From Paucisalibacillus algeriensis (GTDB lineage Bacteria; Bacillota; Bacilli; Bacillales; Amphibacillaceae): 60,352 nt of DNA. The translations under genes and the position numbers were made by a program. The stretch spans positions 1 through 60,352 of the forward strand of contig NZ_CBYO010000017.1 in NCBI RefSeq assembly GCF_000577245.1. Reading direction: 5' to 3'. Below are positions 45,080 through 53,532 of the stretch, piece by piece. Within the stretch, counting starts at the first letter, position 1, and each line of letters opens with the position of its first letter. The notes below the pieces were generated by a model. The model saw nothing but the letters and a program-made list of their open reading frames with translations. It ran no database searches and was not told the DNA's origin.

Positions 45080-45859
45080 TTAAGAAATACTAGCTAAGCC
45101 AAGTGTTTTTTCAATAATATACATAAGTATCACTGTTCCAACCATTAATAAAACAGACAGTGCCGACACAGTCGGATCATAGTTATATTCGATATAATTC
45201 ATTAGTGATGTCGGCAATGCTGTTACACCTGGTCCAGATAAAAACTGGGAGACTGGAATATTGTTGAATGAGTTAATGAAAGCCAGCATAAATGAAGCAA
45301 AAATACCCGCTTGAATATTCGGTAAAACTATTTTCACAAACGCCCTAACTCTTGTACATCCCAAAGTCCAGGCTACTTCTTCTATAGAAAAGTCCAACTG
45401 TTCCAAGCTCGAACCAACCACTCGTATGATATAAGGAAGACTAATTAAGAAATGTCCTAGTAATAATCCTTGGAAGATTGGCATTTGAAATTGAATAACA
45501 ATAAATTGAAATAAAGCATATCCAATAACAACTCCTGGAATCATCGCTGGTGATAAAAAGAAGCTTTTCAGTATGTCTCGCCCTTTAACTGAGTAGCGTG
45601 CCAACGCATAGGCAGCAGGAATACCAACAAGTAATGCTAGTATCGTTGCAATCATCGAAATTTGTATACTCAGGAAGAAACTCTGTATTAAGGAGTTTGT
45701 TTCAAATACATTAAGATACCAATCAAATGTAAATCCTTGGATTGGAAATTGAATGCTTGGATTTTCACCAAAGGATGTCACCACAATGATGATCATTGGA
45801 ATAATTAAGAATGCGAACACGAGCATGGATATAATGGAAAGACCACGTTGTTTACGCAT
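45080..45859 (-). CDS. ABC transporter permease (PotC-like)
   Basis: The ATG at 45859 follows GAGGTGGAG and overlaps the other permease by 8 bases. The 259-residue protein has six helices and the EAA-type loop (EEVAWTLGCTRVRAFVKIVLPN). It forms the second channel half of the importer. Confidence 0.9.
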   Translation of the reverse strand: MRKQRGLSIISMLVFAFLIIPMIIIVVTSFGENPSIQFPIQGFTFDWYLNVFETNSLIQSFFLSIQISMIATILALLVGIPAAYALARYSVKGRDILKSFFLSPAMIPGVVIGYALFQFIVIQFQMPIFQGLLLGHFLISLPYIIRVVGSSLEQLDFSIEEVAWTLGCTRVRAFVKIVLPNIQAGIFASFMLAFINSFNNIPVSQFLSGPGVTALPTSLMNYIEYNYDPTVSALSVLLMVGTVILMYIIEKTLGLASIS

Positions 45860-46685
45860 GTTCTCCACCTCGCTTATCAAATTTTGCTGCTATCATATTA
45901 AACAGTTTCATTACAATAATTGTCGTCACAATCATAATCAAAGCAATCACTCCGGCGCTTTGCCAGTTTCCCAGTGTCATAGCATTTTGATAAAGGAATG
46001 TAGACAGCATCATGTTTTGATTTCCACCAAGTAATTGTGGTGTAGTATAGGCAGACAAGGTTCCTGAGAATACGAGAATACTTCCTACGATAATACCAGG
46101 TAAACTCAATGGCAACACCACCTTCATAAAGGCAGTAAGTCGGTTTGCTCCTAACGTTTCTGCTGCTTCCACCATTTCCAAATCAATGTTTTCGATGACT
46201 CCAACTAGTGTAATGATCATAAGTGGTAGAAATAAGTATACAGATCCAACAACAATGGCAGAGTCCGTATAGAGCATTTTAATAGGTTCTGTAATAATAC
46301 CTAATTTCATCAGAAAATCATTTATTACACCATTCGTACCAAGGATATTAATCCAAGCAAAACTACGAATCACCGAATTCGTTAGCAATGGAAATAGCGA
46401 CATTGCCATCATTAATCCACGCCATTTTTTGGATGTTCGGGCAATATAATAGGCAGTGGGAACTCCTAATAAAATACAGATCAGCGTTACAATAAGTGAT
46501 ACTCGTAATGTCCGCCAAAAAACACTTAAATTATAGTTATCTTGAAAAAATGATAGGTATGAACCAAACGTTAATTTCCCATCATAAAAAGTTGGCCAAA
46601 TAATGGTAACTAAAGGTAGAAACATAAAGACGATTAATAGAATCAGTCCTGGTGTTAGCAAGATAAACGGGGCCTTATTTTTCAT
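45852..46685 (-). CDS. ABC transporter permease (PotB-like)
   Basis: The 277-residue first gene of the operon has six helices and the EAA loop EAAETLGANRLTAFMKVVLPLSLPG, typical of PotB/CUT1-like permeases. ATG with AAGGAGGACATCAC. Its leader carries a purine riboswitch and terminator, which puts the whole operon under purine control. Confidence 0.9.
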   Translation of the reverse strand: MKNKAPFILLTPGLILLIVFMFLPLVTIIWPTFYDGKLTFGSYLSFFQDNYNLSVFWRTLRVSLIVTLICILLGVPTAYYIARTSKKWRGLMMAMSLFPLLTNSVIRSFAWINILGTNGVINDFLMKLGIITEPIKMLYTDSAIVVGSVYLFLPLMIITLVGVIENIDLEMVEAAETLGANRLTAFMKVVLPLSLPGIIVGSILVFSGTLSAYTTPQLLGGNQNMMLSTFLYQNAMTLGNWQSAGVIALIMIVTTIIVMKLFNMIAAKFDKRGGEHA

Positions 46686-46803
46686 GTGATGTCCTCCTTA
46701 CAATGTAGTACCCGAGTAGAAAAACTCGCATTTGCTCGTCCTTTTGTGAATGAGTAAGTTTTTCTTATGCAGGCGGGAAAGATTTTTATACTTTCCTATC
46801 TGC

Positions 46804-46853
46804 AAAAAAAGGTCTAGAAATGGTAGAAGCAAATCTACCTTTTCTAGACCTTT
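46804..46853 (-). terminator. Riboswitch-controlled terminator of the ABC operon
   Basis: On the minus strand AAAGGTCTAGAAA, with inner GGTAGA, pairs with TCTACCATTTCTAGACCTTT followed by TTTT. It lies between the aptamer and the first permease. Confidence 0.9.
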
Positions 46854-46938
46854 AGAGTCAAAGTAAAAACATGGTGCCTAATTCCATTCCACACCAAATA
46901 ATTAGGTGTGCAACGAAATATCCGGGCGCCTATATACT

Positions 46939-47015
46939 TTAACTCGTAGTCTAGTTCTTACAATGGGAACCAGGTAGAAACGCTCAGACCATATTACTAA
47001 GCATATACGAGTAAC
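46939..47015 (-). promoter_or_regulatory. Purine riboswitch, guanine-type (C74), upstream of the ABC operon
   Basis: The minus strand reads ACTCGTATATG, L2 ATATGG, CGTTTCTACC, P3 CTGGTTC/GAACTAG and GACTACGAGT. P1 (ACTCGTA/TACGAGT) is perfect. The specificity base is C, predicting guanine or hypoxanthine. L3 (CCATTGTAA) is slightly divergent. The 3' strand GAGTTAAAGT can pair with ACTTTGACTC (46855-46864) next to the terminator. Confidence 0.88.
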
Positions 47016-47034
47016 TTATTAAATTTACCTTGCT

Positions 47035-47063
47035 ACTATATCAGAAATTCATTCGTCTAGCAA
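47035..47063 (-). promoter_or_regulatory. Promoter of the purine ABC operon
   Basis: On the minus strand TTGCTA (47058-47063), 17 bases, TATAGT (47035-47040). The rest of the gap up to 47357 shows no further feature apart from a CCGTCCCTTTG fragment near 47167. Confidence 0.6.
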
Positions 47064-47357
47064 TAGAAAAATGAACATTTTCTCAAAAAGACTCGTTAAT
47101 GTTCGGATTTTACTATTGTGAAAAATAGGACTGGAGTCACTGTTTCAGTATGATGAAGCAAGAGGTCCGTCCCTTTGTTACTTTTATTAGACGGTTGAAA
47201 GAAAATATATATGCTAGAATTATTTAATAAGAAACTATCAGCTTGTTATCCATTACCCTCTAATGAAATACATGGTATATCAGAATGATGAATCACTGAA
47301 CAGTATGATAATATTAAACTAATAATAAATAGAAACGTTTAGAAAGGTGGTAGTAGA

Positions 47358-48377
47358 ATGATTGACCTAAGAAGTGACACCGTAACGAAACCAACCGAGG
47401 TCATGCGTAAGGCAGCGTACGAAGCCGAAGTAGGAGACGATGTCTACGAGGAGGATCCTACCGTTAATAGATTAGAAGACAAGGCAGCAGAACTACTCGG
47501 AAAAGAGAAAGCGCTTTTTGTGACTAGTGGAACACAAGGAAACCAAATTGCTGCCTTAACCCATTGTAGACCTGGTGAAGAAGTTATTTTGGAAGCAAGT
47601 TCACATATTTACATCTATGAGGTTGGTGGGTTTTCCACTTTAGCCAATGTCCAAGTACGTCCGATTCCAGGTATGAATGGAGCAATGGATCCAGTCGAAG
47701 TAAAGAATTCGATTCGTTCAGAGAATATTCATTATCCAACTACCTCTTTAATTTGCATAGAAAACACCCATAACTTAGCAGGGGGAGCCGTACTACCTTT
47801 GAGCAATATGCAGGCCATAAACCAGATAGCTAAAGAGAATAATCTTCAAGTCCATCTTGACGGGGCAAGACTATTTAATGCACAGGTGGCTTCCGGAATA
47901 TCGGTGAAAGAATATGCGAAAAACGCTGATTCCGTACAATTCTGCCTATCGAAGGGCCTTGGTGCACCAGTGGGATCTATCATTGCTGGAACGGAAGAGT
48001 TTATTAATCGTGCTAGGAAATGGCGTAAGATGTTAGGTGGGGGCTTAAGACAAGTTGGAATTATTGCTGCCCCTGGTTTAATTGCATTAGAGGAGAACAT
48101 TGATCGCTTAGCAGAGGATCATGTTCATGCCAAGTTATTAGCTGATGGTTTAGCCAACATTGATGGAATTAAAGTAGAAAACAAAGTAGAAACCAATATA
48201 ATTATCATCAACGTAAAAGAAACCAAACATACTCCTGAATCGTTTGTTGATGCCTTAAAATATAAAGGTGTTTTAGCAGGTGTATTTGGATTAGATACGA
48301 TTCGTTTTGTTACGCATTATGATGTAACAAGTGAGGATATTGATAAAGCTTTAGTTGCGGTGCAGGAAATCGTATAA
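47358..48377 (+). CDS. ltaE: Low-specificity L-threonine aldolase
   Basis: The 339-residue PLP enzyme begins MIDLRSDTVTKPT and has the Schiff-base lysine K199 in QFCLSKGLGAPVGS, plus the aspartate in VHLDGARLFNA that holds the pyridine nitrogen. It cleaves threonine to glycine and acetaldehyde. ATG with GAAAGGTGG. It is transcribed alone and diverges from the purine operon. Confidence 0.92.
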   Translation: MIDLRSDTVTKPTEVMRKAAYEAEVGDDVYEEDPTVNRLEDKAAELLGKEKALFVTSGTQGNQIAALTHCRPGEEVILEASSHIYIYEVGGFSTLANVQVRPIPGMNGAMDPVEVKNSIRSENIHYPTTSLICIENTHNLAGGAVLPLSNMQAINQIAKENNLQVHLDGARLFNAQVASGISVKEYAKNADSVQFCLSKGLGAPVGSIIAGTEEFINRARKWRKMLGGGLRQVGIIAAPGLIALEENIDRLAEDHVHAKLLADGLANIDGIKVENKVETNIIIINVKETKHTPESFVDALKYKGVLAGVFGLDTIRFVTHYDVTSEDIDKALVAVQEIV

Positions 48378-48379
48378 AT

Positions 48380-48445
48380 GGTGCTGTCACTTCTTAATTT
48401 ATGTACTTATTGATATATTTTAGGGAGTGAAAGCACCTTTATTTA
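48380..48445 (+). terminator. Terminator of ltaE
   Basis: GGTGCTGTCACTT pairs with GGGAGTGAAAGCACC across a loop of about 30 bases, followed by TTTATTT. The stem is imperfect. Confidence 0.5.
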
Positions 48446-48489
48446 TCCCTATGTTTTTCTTTTTCTTCTAATTTCTTAATTGTCTCCGC

Positions 48490-48654
48490 CTATCTAAAAA
48501 AGTTATTAATTGCTTCAATGCGTATCTTATGATTGCAATCATCGCAACAAAATACCTTGATCTTGTTTTCCTTAGCTTGTTTATATTTCGGGCTTCCTTC
48601 GTATACTTTGAATATTTTTTTACAACTATAACAAAGTACCTCATAGTAAAACAT
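48490..48654 (-). CDS. Small zinc-ribbon protein (DUF2197/YlaI-like)
   Basis: The 54-residue protein begins MFYYEVLCYSCKKIFKVYEG, and the second pair comes as VFCCDDCNHKIR, giving two CxxC knuckles as in the DUF2197/YlaI group. AGGGGGATAACA precedes the ATG. It stands between ltaE and the HAD relic. The function is unknown. Confidence 0.65.
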   Translation of the reverse strand: MFYYEVLCYSCKKIFKVYEGSPKYKQAKENKIKVFCCDDCNHKIRIEAINNFFR

Positions 48655-48676
48655 TGTTATCCCCCTAAGTGATACA

Positions 48677-48808
48677 TTACTTTTTAATTGCTTTACCGAA
48701 GATTGTAACCACTGCCAATAATTTAACCGCTTCTGCTATAATAGCATCTTTCAAATTGAAACCCTTTTCTTTTGGTAAAGCACCTGTTACTTTAATAAAT
48801 GCACTTTG
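48677..48808 (-). other. In-frame open extension after the HAD gene
   Basis: After the TAA at 48809 the same frame stays open for 43 codons (QSAFIKVTGALPKEKGFNLK...) and ends KAIKK. It has no ATG. It may be a separate remnant or chance. Confidence 0.2.
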
Positions 48809-49474
48809 TTATTTACTCAATACAAAACGATTGAATTCTTCTACTGTTTCAAAGTAATATTTCGATTCTGATTTCATCTGCTGCTTAATTTCAGGAATAA
48901 AGTGTGACCAGCCAGCAGCAGCAAAATCTACATTACAACTTCTCGCCATCTCCAATCCAGGCTTTAGGTCATCCAACATTAGTGCATCAGTTTCTTGAAG
49001 ATTAAAGCGTTTTAAAATTTCCTTAATTGGATATGGATGTGGTTTCCTTTGCTGTTCAGGAAGTTCCCATCCAAAGATTTCGTCTGGCACAAATCCACAA
49101 TGAATAGAATAATCTCTTTCAATTCGGTTTCTCTCAGAATGAGAAACAACCGTCACAATTCCACCTTGTTTTTTAAATTCTTGAATTGTCTCTGCAAACA
49201 GTTCATAGAAGTCTGGTACAGTTGATTCGGTATATTTTTTCCAAACTACTTGCTGATGTTTTTGCTCCTCCTATGTGAATTTAATGATGTCTTTACATAA
49301 AGGAGAAAAACCTGGATTGAAACAGTATCTAACAAAATCTTCAAACGCAATAGGTTTATCATTTGGTCGCAAGTCTTTAAGAGCCTCTACAAATGATGGA
49401 TAATGTATATTTGGTGTGCTTTTTACTGCTGTATCATCGTGGTCTAAGATTAAACATTTATATTTTAAAGCCAT
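48809..49474 (-). pseudogene. HAD-superfamily hydrolase interrupted by one amber codon
   Basis: From the ATG at 49474 the frame reads MALKYKCLILDHDDTAVKST (HAD motif I DHDDT) and meets TAG at 49271-49273 after KDIIKFT. The same frame then runs on through EEQKHQQVVWKKYTEST, motif II VSHSERN and motif IV LMLDDLKPG to TAA at 48809. Nothing is shifted: one TAT-to-TAG type change splits a gene of about 221 codons. AGGGGGAGTA precedes the ATG. Either a recent nonsense mutation, a sequencing error, or regulated readthrough. Confidence 0.85.
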
Positions 49475-49768
49475 AAATACTCCCCCTATAAAATAGTAAT
49501 ATCCTATTCATTTATACATTACATAAGAAAATTTAGATAGCTACTTTCATTAAACTGCCCCGTTAGCAGAAGAACCTAATGTTCAAAATCGTCAACAAAA
49601 TTTTAACATAAAATAATGATTTCAATCCTTGATTTTTTTATATAACTCAAAATTGTAATACCAAATAACAACTCAAATAGCCCCCCTATTTGTGCACGGC
49701 GACAATAACTATTGTCTTAGATGCGATTAAGGGAGCTAATTACTCTTCTATTTCTATTAAGTTTACAA
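49475..49768. other. Intergenic region without recognised content
   Basis: AT-rich, no open frame with a ribosome binding site. Only the downstream terminator (49770-49806) is clear. Confidence 0.4.
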
Positions 49769-49769
49769 T

Positions 49770-49806
49770 AAAAAGGTCCCGCCAAATCCTCTGACGAAAC
49801 CTTTAT
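49770..49806 (-). terminator. Terminator of the PepSY gene
   Basis: On the minus strand AAAGGTTTCGTCA pairs imperfectly with TTGGCGGGACCTTTTT. Confidence 0.6.
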
Positions 49807-49812
49807 TACTTA

Positions 49813-50370
49813 TTAATCTATTTCCATTTCAATTATTTCCCCAGACTCCGCATCAATCGTAATTTCTGCTTCCCCGCGATCTGTTCTTAGTTCTAATTCA
49901 TACTCATATCGACCATCATCTTCATCTAGATCCACTTCAATAACCTTTCCGCCAACTTCTGCAACAGCAATTTCCTTCGCCTCTTCTATTGACATGATAC
50001 TCTCTAAGTTTTGCTTATTGTTATACTCATCACGATCATCGTCATCCCATTCTACTCGTAACACTTCTCCAGTAGATGCATCGATATACACATCATGATC
50101 AGGGTTTTCGAAATCCACTTCGTAATAAACATAGCCATGTTCTCTCTCTAATTCAACACTTTCGACATATCCATCTTGTTCAGATTGGGCAATCTCTATT
50201 GCTTCTTCTGGAGAGATTAGTCCCTCCTTCTCCTTTACTACCTCCGTTTTTACATTTCCAGGATCTTTCTTCGTTGTATTCACATTATCATTCAAGCTAG
50301 CTGCTGCAATTGTAGTACCACCTAATAATAAACCGACTGTTATAATACATGTAATGAATTTCTTGTTCAC
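49813..50370 (-). CDS. Secreted PepSY-domain protein
   Basis: GTG at 50370 follows AGGGAGGA; an upstream TTG would place that site inside the coding sequence. The 185-residue product has a signal peptide (FITCIITVGLLLGGTTIAAA) and two PepSY repeats (SPEEAIEIAQSEQDGYVESV and SIEEAKEIAVAEVGGKVIEV), each ending IDASTGE/IDAESGE. It is strongly acidic. PepSY domains are thought to inhibit or chaperone extracellular peptidases. Confidence 0.88.
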   Translation of the reverse strand: MNKKFITCIITVGLLLGGTTIAAASLNDNVNTTKKDPGNVKTEVVKEKEGLISPEEAIEIAQSEQDGYVESVELEREHGYVYYEVDFENPDHDVYIDASTGEVLRVEWDDDDRDEYNNKQNLESIMSIEEAKEIAVAEVGGKVIEVDLDEDDGRYEYELELRTDRGEAEITIDAESGEIIEMEID

Positions 50371-50483
50371 TTTTATTTCCTCCCTCAAATTCGTTATCCT
50401 TACTATATCCCCTACTCATTAGAGAACAACGAGAGAAAGATTAGAATTTGATGAGAATTTTAATTTTATGTTTTAATGTGTTA

Positions 50484-50532
50484 GTTGGGACGAGGGGACT
50501 GACCCTCTGTCCCTAAAGTTTCCGTCCCTAGA
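50484..50532. repeat. GGGAC/GTCCC dispersed repeat
   Basis: GGGACGAGGGGACTGACCCTC and TGTCCCTAAAGTTTCCGTCCC contain several GGGAC/GTCCC halves, related to the copies at 7051 and 36567. Confidence 0.45.
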
Positions 50533-50596
50533 CTGAATGATTGGACAACAAATCATTATATAATTTAATTAATATAGATAAGGGGCTGATTATTTG

Positions 50597-51400
50597 ATGA
50601 AACTACTACTTAAAAATCCATTAAGAAGTTTTATTGTTTTATCTTATGTAATATTTTTTGTGTTTTTTATCGTTATTGGTTTGAGTTTATTGTTAGGAGC
50701 ACCAAAAAGCGTAACCTATATTTTACAAATTATTGCTGCATGGTCTTCAACCTTTTCATTTATTATCTTGTTTAAAAAAATCTATCCGGGTTTAAGGTTA
50801 ACAGATTTTATTAAACAGCAATTTGCTCCAAGACTTAGGTTTTCTGTTCTTAGCTCCGCAGTGGTAATACAAGTAATAATTATCGCTGTGACTGTATTAC
50901 TGTTATCAATTAGAACTGATACTCAGGATTTGGCATTATTATCATTTACGAGCATTGGGATATTGATGTTGGCATTTTTAGATAATTTGGTACGGGGACC
51001 TTTGGGGGAAGAATTGGGTTGGAGAGGATATGCATTGAATGAACTTCAAAAGAAATACTCTCCATTGAAGTCAGCAATATTAGTAGGTGTTCTATGGGGA
51101 TTTTGGCACACTCCACTATGGTTTGCTTCAGGTTATACTGGTGTGGATTTAATCAAGTATATTTTGTTATTTATGATTGGAATTATATCGTTTTCGATTA
51201 TTGTGACCCTCTTCTACAACTTAAATAAGAATCTAGTGATACCTATTACTATTCACCAATTATTTAATTTTTCTCTTGTCATGGTTAAAGGCGATTTATT
51301 AGACGTATTACAATATGTTATGCTTTCTTATTTTGTTGTCGCGATAGTACTAATTTTTATAAATCCAAAGGATATTCTTTACAAAAGAACTGTTAAATGA
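50597..51400 (+). CDS. CPBP family intramembrane metalloprotease
   Basis: The protein of about 267 residues has seven or eight hydrophobic helices and the CPBP motifs EELGWRGYALNEL (EExxxR), GVLWGFWHTPLW and the late HQLFNF region. Members process membrane proteins or peptides, often linked to bacteriocin immunity. AAGGGG lies upstream; the TTG at 50594 or ATG at 50597 are both possible starts. Confidence 0.88.
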   Translation: MKLLLKNPLRSFIVLSYVIFFVFFIVIGLSLLLGAPKSVTYILQIIAAWSSTFSFIILFKKIYPGLRLTDFIKQQFAPRLRFSVLSSAVVIQVIIIAVTVLLLSIRTDTQDLALLSFTSIGILMLAFLDNLVRGPLGEELGWRGYALNELQKKYSPLKSAILVGVLWGFWHTPLWFASGYTGVDLIKYILLFMIGIISFSIIVTLFYNLNKNLVIPITIHQLFNFSLVMVKGDLLDVLQYVMLSYFVVAIVLIFINPKDILYKRTVK

Positions 51401-51447
51401 TGATTAGAGCTGCTACATTTCGGCTAACCTACCATATTTATTTAAGG

Positions 51448-51807
51448 TTATTCATTTGGTCTATTATTCTGTAAGAAAGTGATCAATTCATCTTCACTAT
51501 AGGTTTTAAACACAACGCCATTCATATCAAATACCACAAAGGCAGGAGCTTTTTCTAATTCTAGAAACTTATAAGAATTATTCATACCTTCAAGTGAAGT
51601 GTGATATTGTACGGTATTAAAACTTCTAATATGATGTTTCTCCCTCAATTCATCGGTAATATCATACTCTCCTGTCTCATCAACAATTAAAAGAGAGTAT
51701 TTGTATTTATCATTCGAAAACAAATCATGAACAGGCTCTTCTTTTATAATACTTGAACAGCCGACCAAAATAAGCAAACAACACAAGATAACTAGCATTC
51801 TTCTCAA
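51448..51807 (-). CDS. Lipoprotein, hypothetical
   Basis: The 119-residue protein begins with a lipoprotein signal (MRRMLVILCCLLILVGCSS; lipobox LVGC). The rest is a small alpha/beta domain ending in FVVFDMNGVVFKTYSEDELI, reminiscent of thioredoxin-like folds but lacking a CxxC. TTG start after AAAGGGGG. The function is unknown. Confidence 0.65.
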   Translation of the reverse strand: MRRMLVILCCLLILVGCSSIIKEEPVHDLFSNDKYKYSLLIVDETGEYDITDELREKHHIRSFNTVQYHTSLEGMNNSYKFLELEKAPAFVVFDMNGVVFKTYSEDELITFLQNNRPNE

Positions 51808-52016
51808 AATCTAGCCCCCTTTTCTAATTACCCTATTCAGCCATCTGACTTGTTATAGGAAAACATTATATTTAAATGATATCATAACTTTCTGAATTTT
51901 GATTCATTTTTTTTACCAACTTTAGATTCTGAAATGCAAGTATCTTTTCCAGTTTTAATCTTGAATTAAAATCAAATATGTGCAAAAATATAAGTTAATT
52001 GCATAACTAAATGTTT
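51808..52016. other. AT-rich gap before the guanidine riboswitch
   Basis: No gene. A possible promoter lies in the run TTGAATTAAAATCAAATATG near 51961 but is not convincing. Confidence 0.35.
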
Positions 52017-52105
52017 TCTAGGGTTCCGTAACATAATGTTGGTCTGGTCCGAGAGAAAACTCACAGTATTGCTGTGTCACGGAAGGATAAAAGCCTGGGA
52101 GAAAC
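52017..52105 (+). promoter_or_regulatory. Guanidine-I (ykkC) riboswitch
   Basis: TCTAGGGTTCCG, GGTCTGGTCCGAGAGA, the variable P2 hairpin (CACAGTATTGCTGTG), TCACGGAAGGATAAAAGCC and TGGGAGA are the conserved blocks of the ykkC class in the right order. Confidence 0.93.
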
Positions 52106-52136
52106 TGTATGACAGTTTTTTCTCGGGCTTTTTTGA
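52089..52136 (+). terminator. Guanidine riboswitch terminator
   Basis: AAAAGCCTGGGAGAAACTG pairs with CAGTTTTTTCTCGGGCTTTT. The 5' arm overlaps the last conserved block, so guanidine binding should allow read-through. Confidence 0.9.
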
Positions 52137-52172
52137 CTTTTAGGGAAAATTAAAATCGGAGGTGTTATTTAG

Positions 52173-52514
52173 ATGAATACAGATTGGATAAAAGTATTTG
52201 TGGCAGCTTTCTTTGAGGTAATTTGGGTTATTGGTTTAAAACATGCGAGTGACTTCTGGACTTGGGCTGGAACGATTATTGCCATCATTGTCAGCTTCTA
52301 TTTAATGATTATGGCTGGACGAAAACTTCCCGTAGGAACTGTGTATGCCGTTTTTGTTGGGCTTGGTACAGCGGGAACTGTCCTATCAGAAATCTTGTTC
52401 TTTGAAGAACCTTTTAAATTGGAAAAAATACTCTTCATTCTCGTTTTATTGACAGGAGTCATTGGCCTTAAATTGGTAACAAAAGAAAAGGTTCAGGAAG
52501 GAGATGAAATCTAA
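52173..52514 (+). CDS. ykkC: SMR guanidinium exporter subunit (YkkC/Gdx-like)
   Basis: The 113-residue protein has four helices, the essential Glu15 in [17 protein letters not shown] and SMR signatures ([20 protein letters not shown]). GGAGGTG before the ATG. The preceding guanidine-I riboswitch and the paired gene make it a guanidinium/proton exporter of the Gdx subtype, probably one half of a heterodimer. Confidence 0.92.
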   Translation: MNTDWIKVFVAAFFEVIWVIGLKHASDFWTWAGTIIAIIVSFYLMIMAGRKLPVGTVYAVFVGLGTAGTVLSEILFFEEPFKLEKILFILVLLTGVIGLKLVTKEKVQEGDEI

Positions 52515-52828
52515 TGGCATGGATTTCTTTAATCTTAGCAGGTCTGTGTGAAATGATTGGTGTTACGATGATCAATAAGTTGCACAAAGACCGTAATTGG
52601 CAATCCATCGTTCTGGTAATTTTAGCATTTGGAGCGAGTTTTATATTTCTTGCTTATTCCATGGAAACACTTCCTATGGGCACAGCTTATGCAATTTGGA
52701 CCGGAATTGGTGCATCTGGTGGAGCAATTTTAGGTATGATACTTTATGGAGAATCAAAGGATTGGAGAAGGCTTATTTTCATAGGAATGGTATTAGGTGC
52801 TGCTGTAGGTCTTAAACTCGTTTCTTAA
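52514..52828 (+). CDS. ykkD: SMR guanidinium exporter subunit (YkkD/Gdx-like)
   Basis: The 104-residue partner has four helices, Glu13 in LILAGLCEMIGV and PMGTAYAIWTGIGASGGAILG. Its ATG shares one base with the upstream stop (TAATG). The two lengths and sequences differ, as expected of an antiparallel heterodimer. Confidence 0.92.
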   Translation: MAWISLILAGLCEMIGVTMINKLHKDRNWQSIVLVILAFGASFIFLAYSMETLPMGTAYAIWTGIGASGGAILGMILYGESKDWRRLIFIGMVLGAAVGLKLVS

Positions 52829-52848
52829 GGGAAGTTTCCATTTTACTT

Positions 52849-52893
52849 GAAGAAGATAATTTGTTTAACATAAGCAAATTATCTTCTTTTAAT
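52849..52893 (+). terminator. Terminator of ykkCD
   Basis: GAAGAAGATAATTTG and CAAATTATCTTC form a long AT-rich stem followed by TTTT. Confidence 0.8.
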
Positions 52894-52952
52894 AAACTAT
52901 AACATCAGTCATCAAAACTACCCATTTCAATAAGGATCCCTTCCGAATAATA

Positions 52953-53022
52953 CTAACATAATATTCCAAAAGTAAAATCAGAATTTTAATCATCAGAAAA
53001 AAGATAAATTTTCTGATGATAT
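52953..53022. repeat. AACATAATATTC dispersed repeat, copy 1
   Basis: CTAACATAATATTCCAAAAG (52953-52972) is followed by a hairpin TCATCAGAAAA/TTTTCTGATGA (52992-53022). The same core recurs at 54542, 56918, 56959 and 58914. Confidence 0.5.
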
Positions 53023-53155
53023 TCCCTCTAAAATGTATTCGTCTCGATTTGCTTTCTCAATATTGCATCTAACATAACAATCGTATATTGTTGAATTCGG
53101 TAATATGGTTTATCAACTTAAACCATTAAACTGATTACTGGAGGTATTTCACTAA

Positions 53156-53506
53156 ATGAATAAACAGGACCAACTAAATATGATCAAAGAGGATTTTATT
53201 AAATGTCAAAAAGTACTATTGGCAATTGGTGATGAAACACGTCAATCAATTTTGTTAGTTCTTATGGGGACTGATTGTCAAACAGGGCTACGTGTGGGTG
53301 AAATCACAGAACAAACACATCTTTCTCGACCTGCTGTGTCCCATCATCTTAAGGTTTTACGTGATGCCGGTGTTATTTTAATGCGTAAAGAAGGGACAAA
53401 AAACTTTTATTATATTAATGTACGTACAGAATTAGGTTTATTAAGAACGCTTGTGTCGGATATTGATAAGTTCATGCAGGACTTTTATTTAAATGATGAA
53501 ATGTAA
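53156..53506 (+). CDS. ArsR-type winged-helix regulator
   Basis: The 116-residue protein has GDETRQSILLVLMG, the recognition helix HLSRPAVSHHLKVLRDAGVI and the wing MRKEGTKNFYYIN. There is no obvious metal-binding CxC. The gene precedes an oxidoreductase by 26 bases on the same strand and probably controls it. ATG with CTGGAGGT. Confidence 0.88.
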   Translation: MNKQDQLNMIKEDFIKCQKVLLAIGDETRQSILLVLMGTDCQTGLRVGEITEQTHLSRPAVSHHLKVLRDAGVILMRKEGTKNFYYINVRTELGLLRTLVSDIDKFMQDFYLNDEM

Positions 53507-53532
53507 AGACACATTTTTTGGAGGGATAGGTT

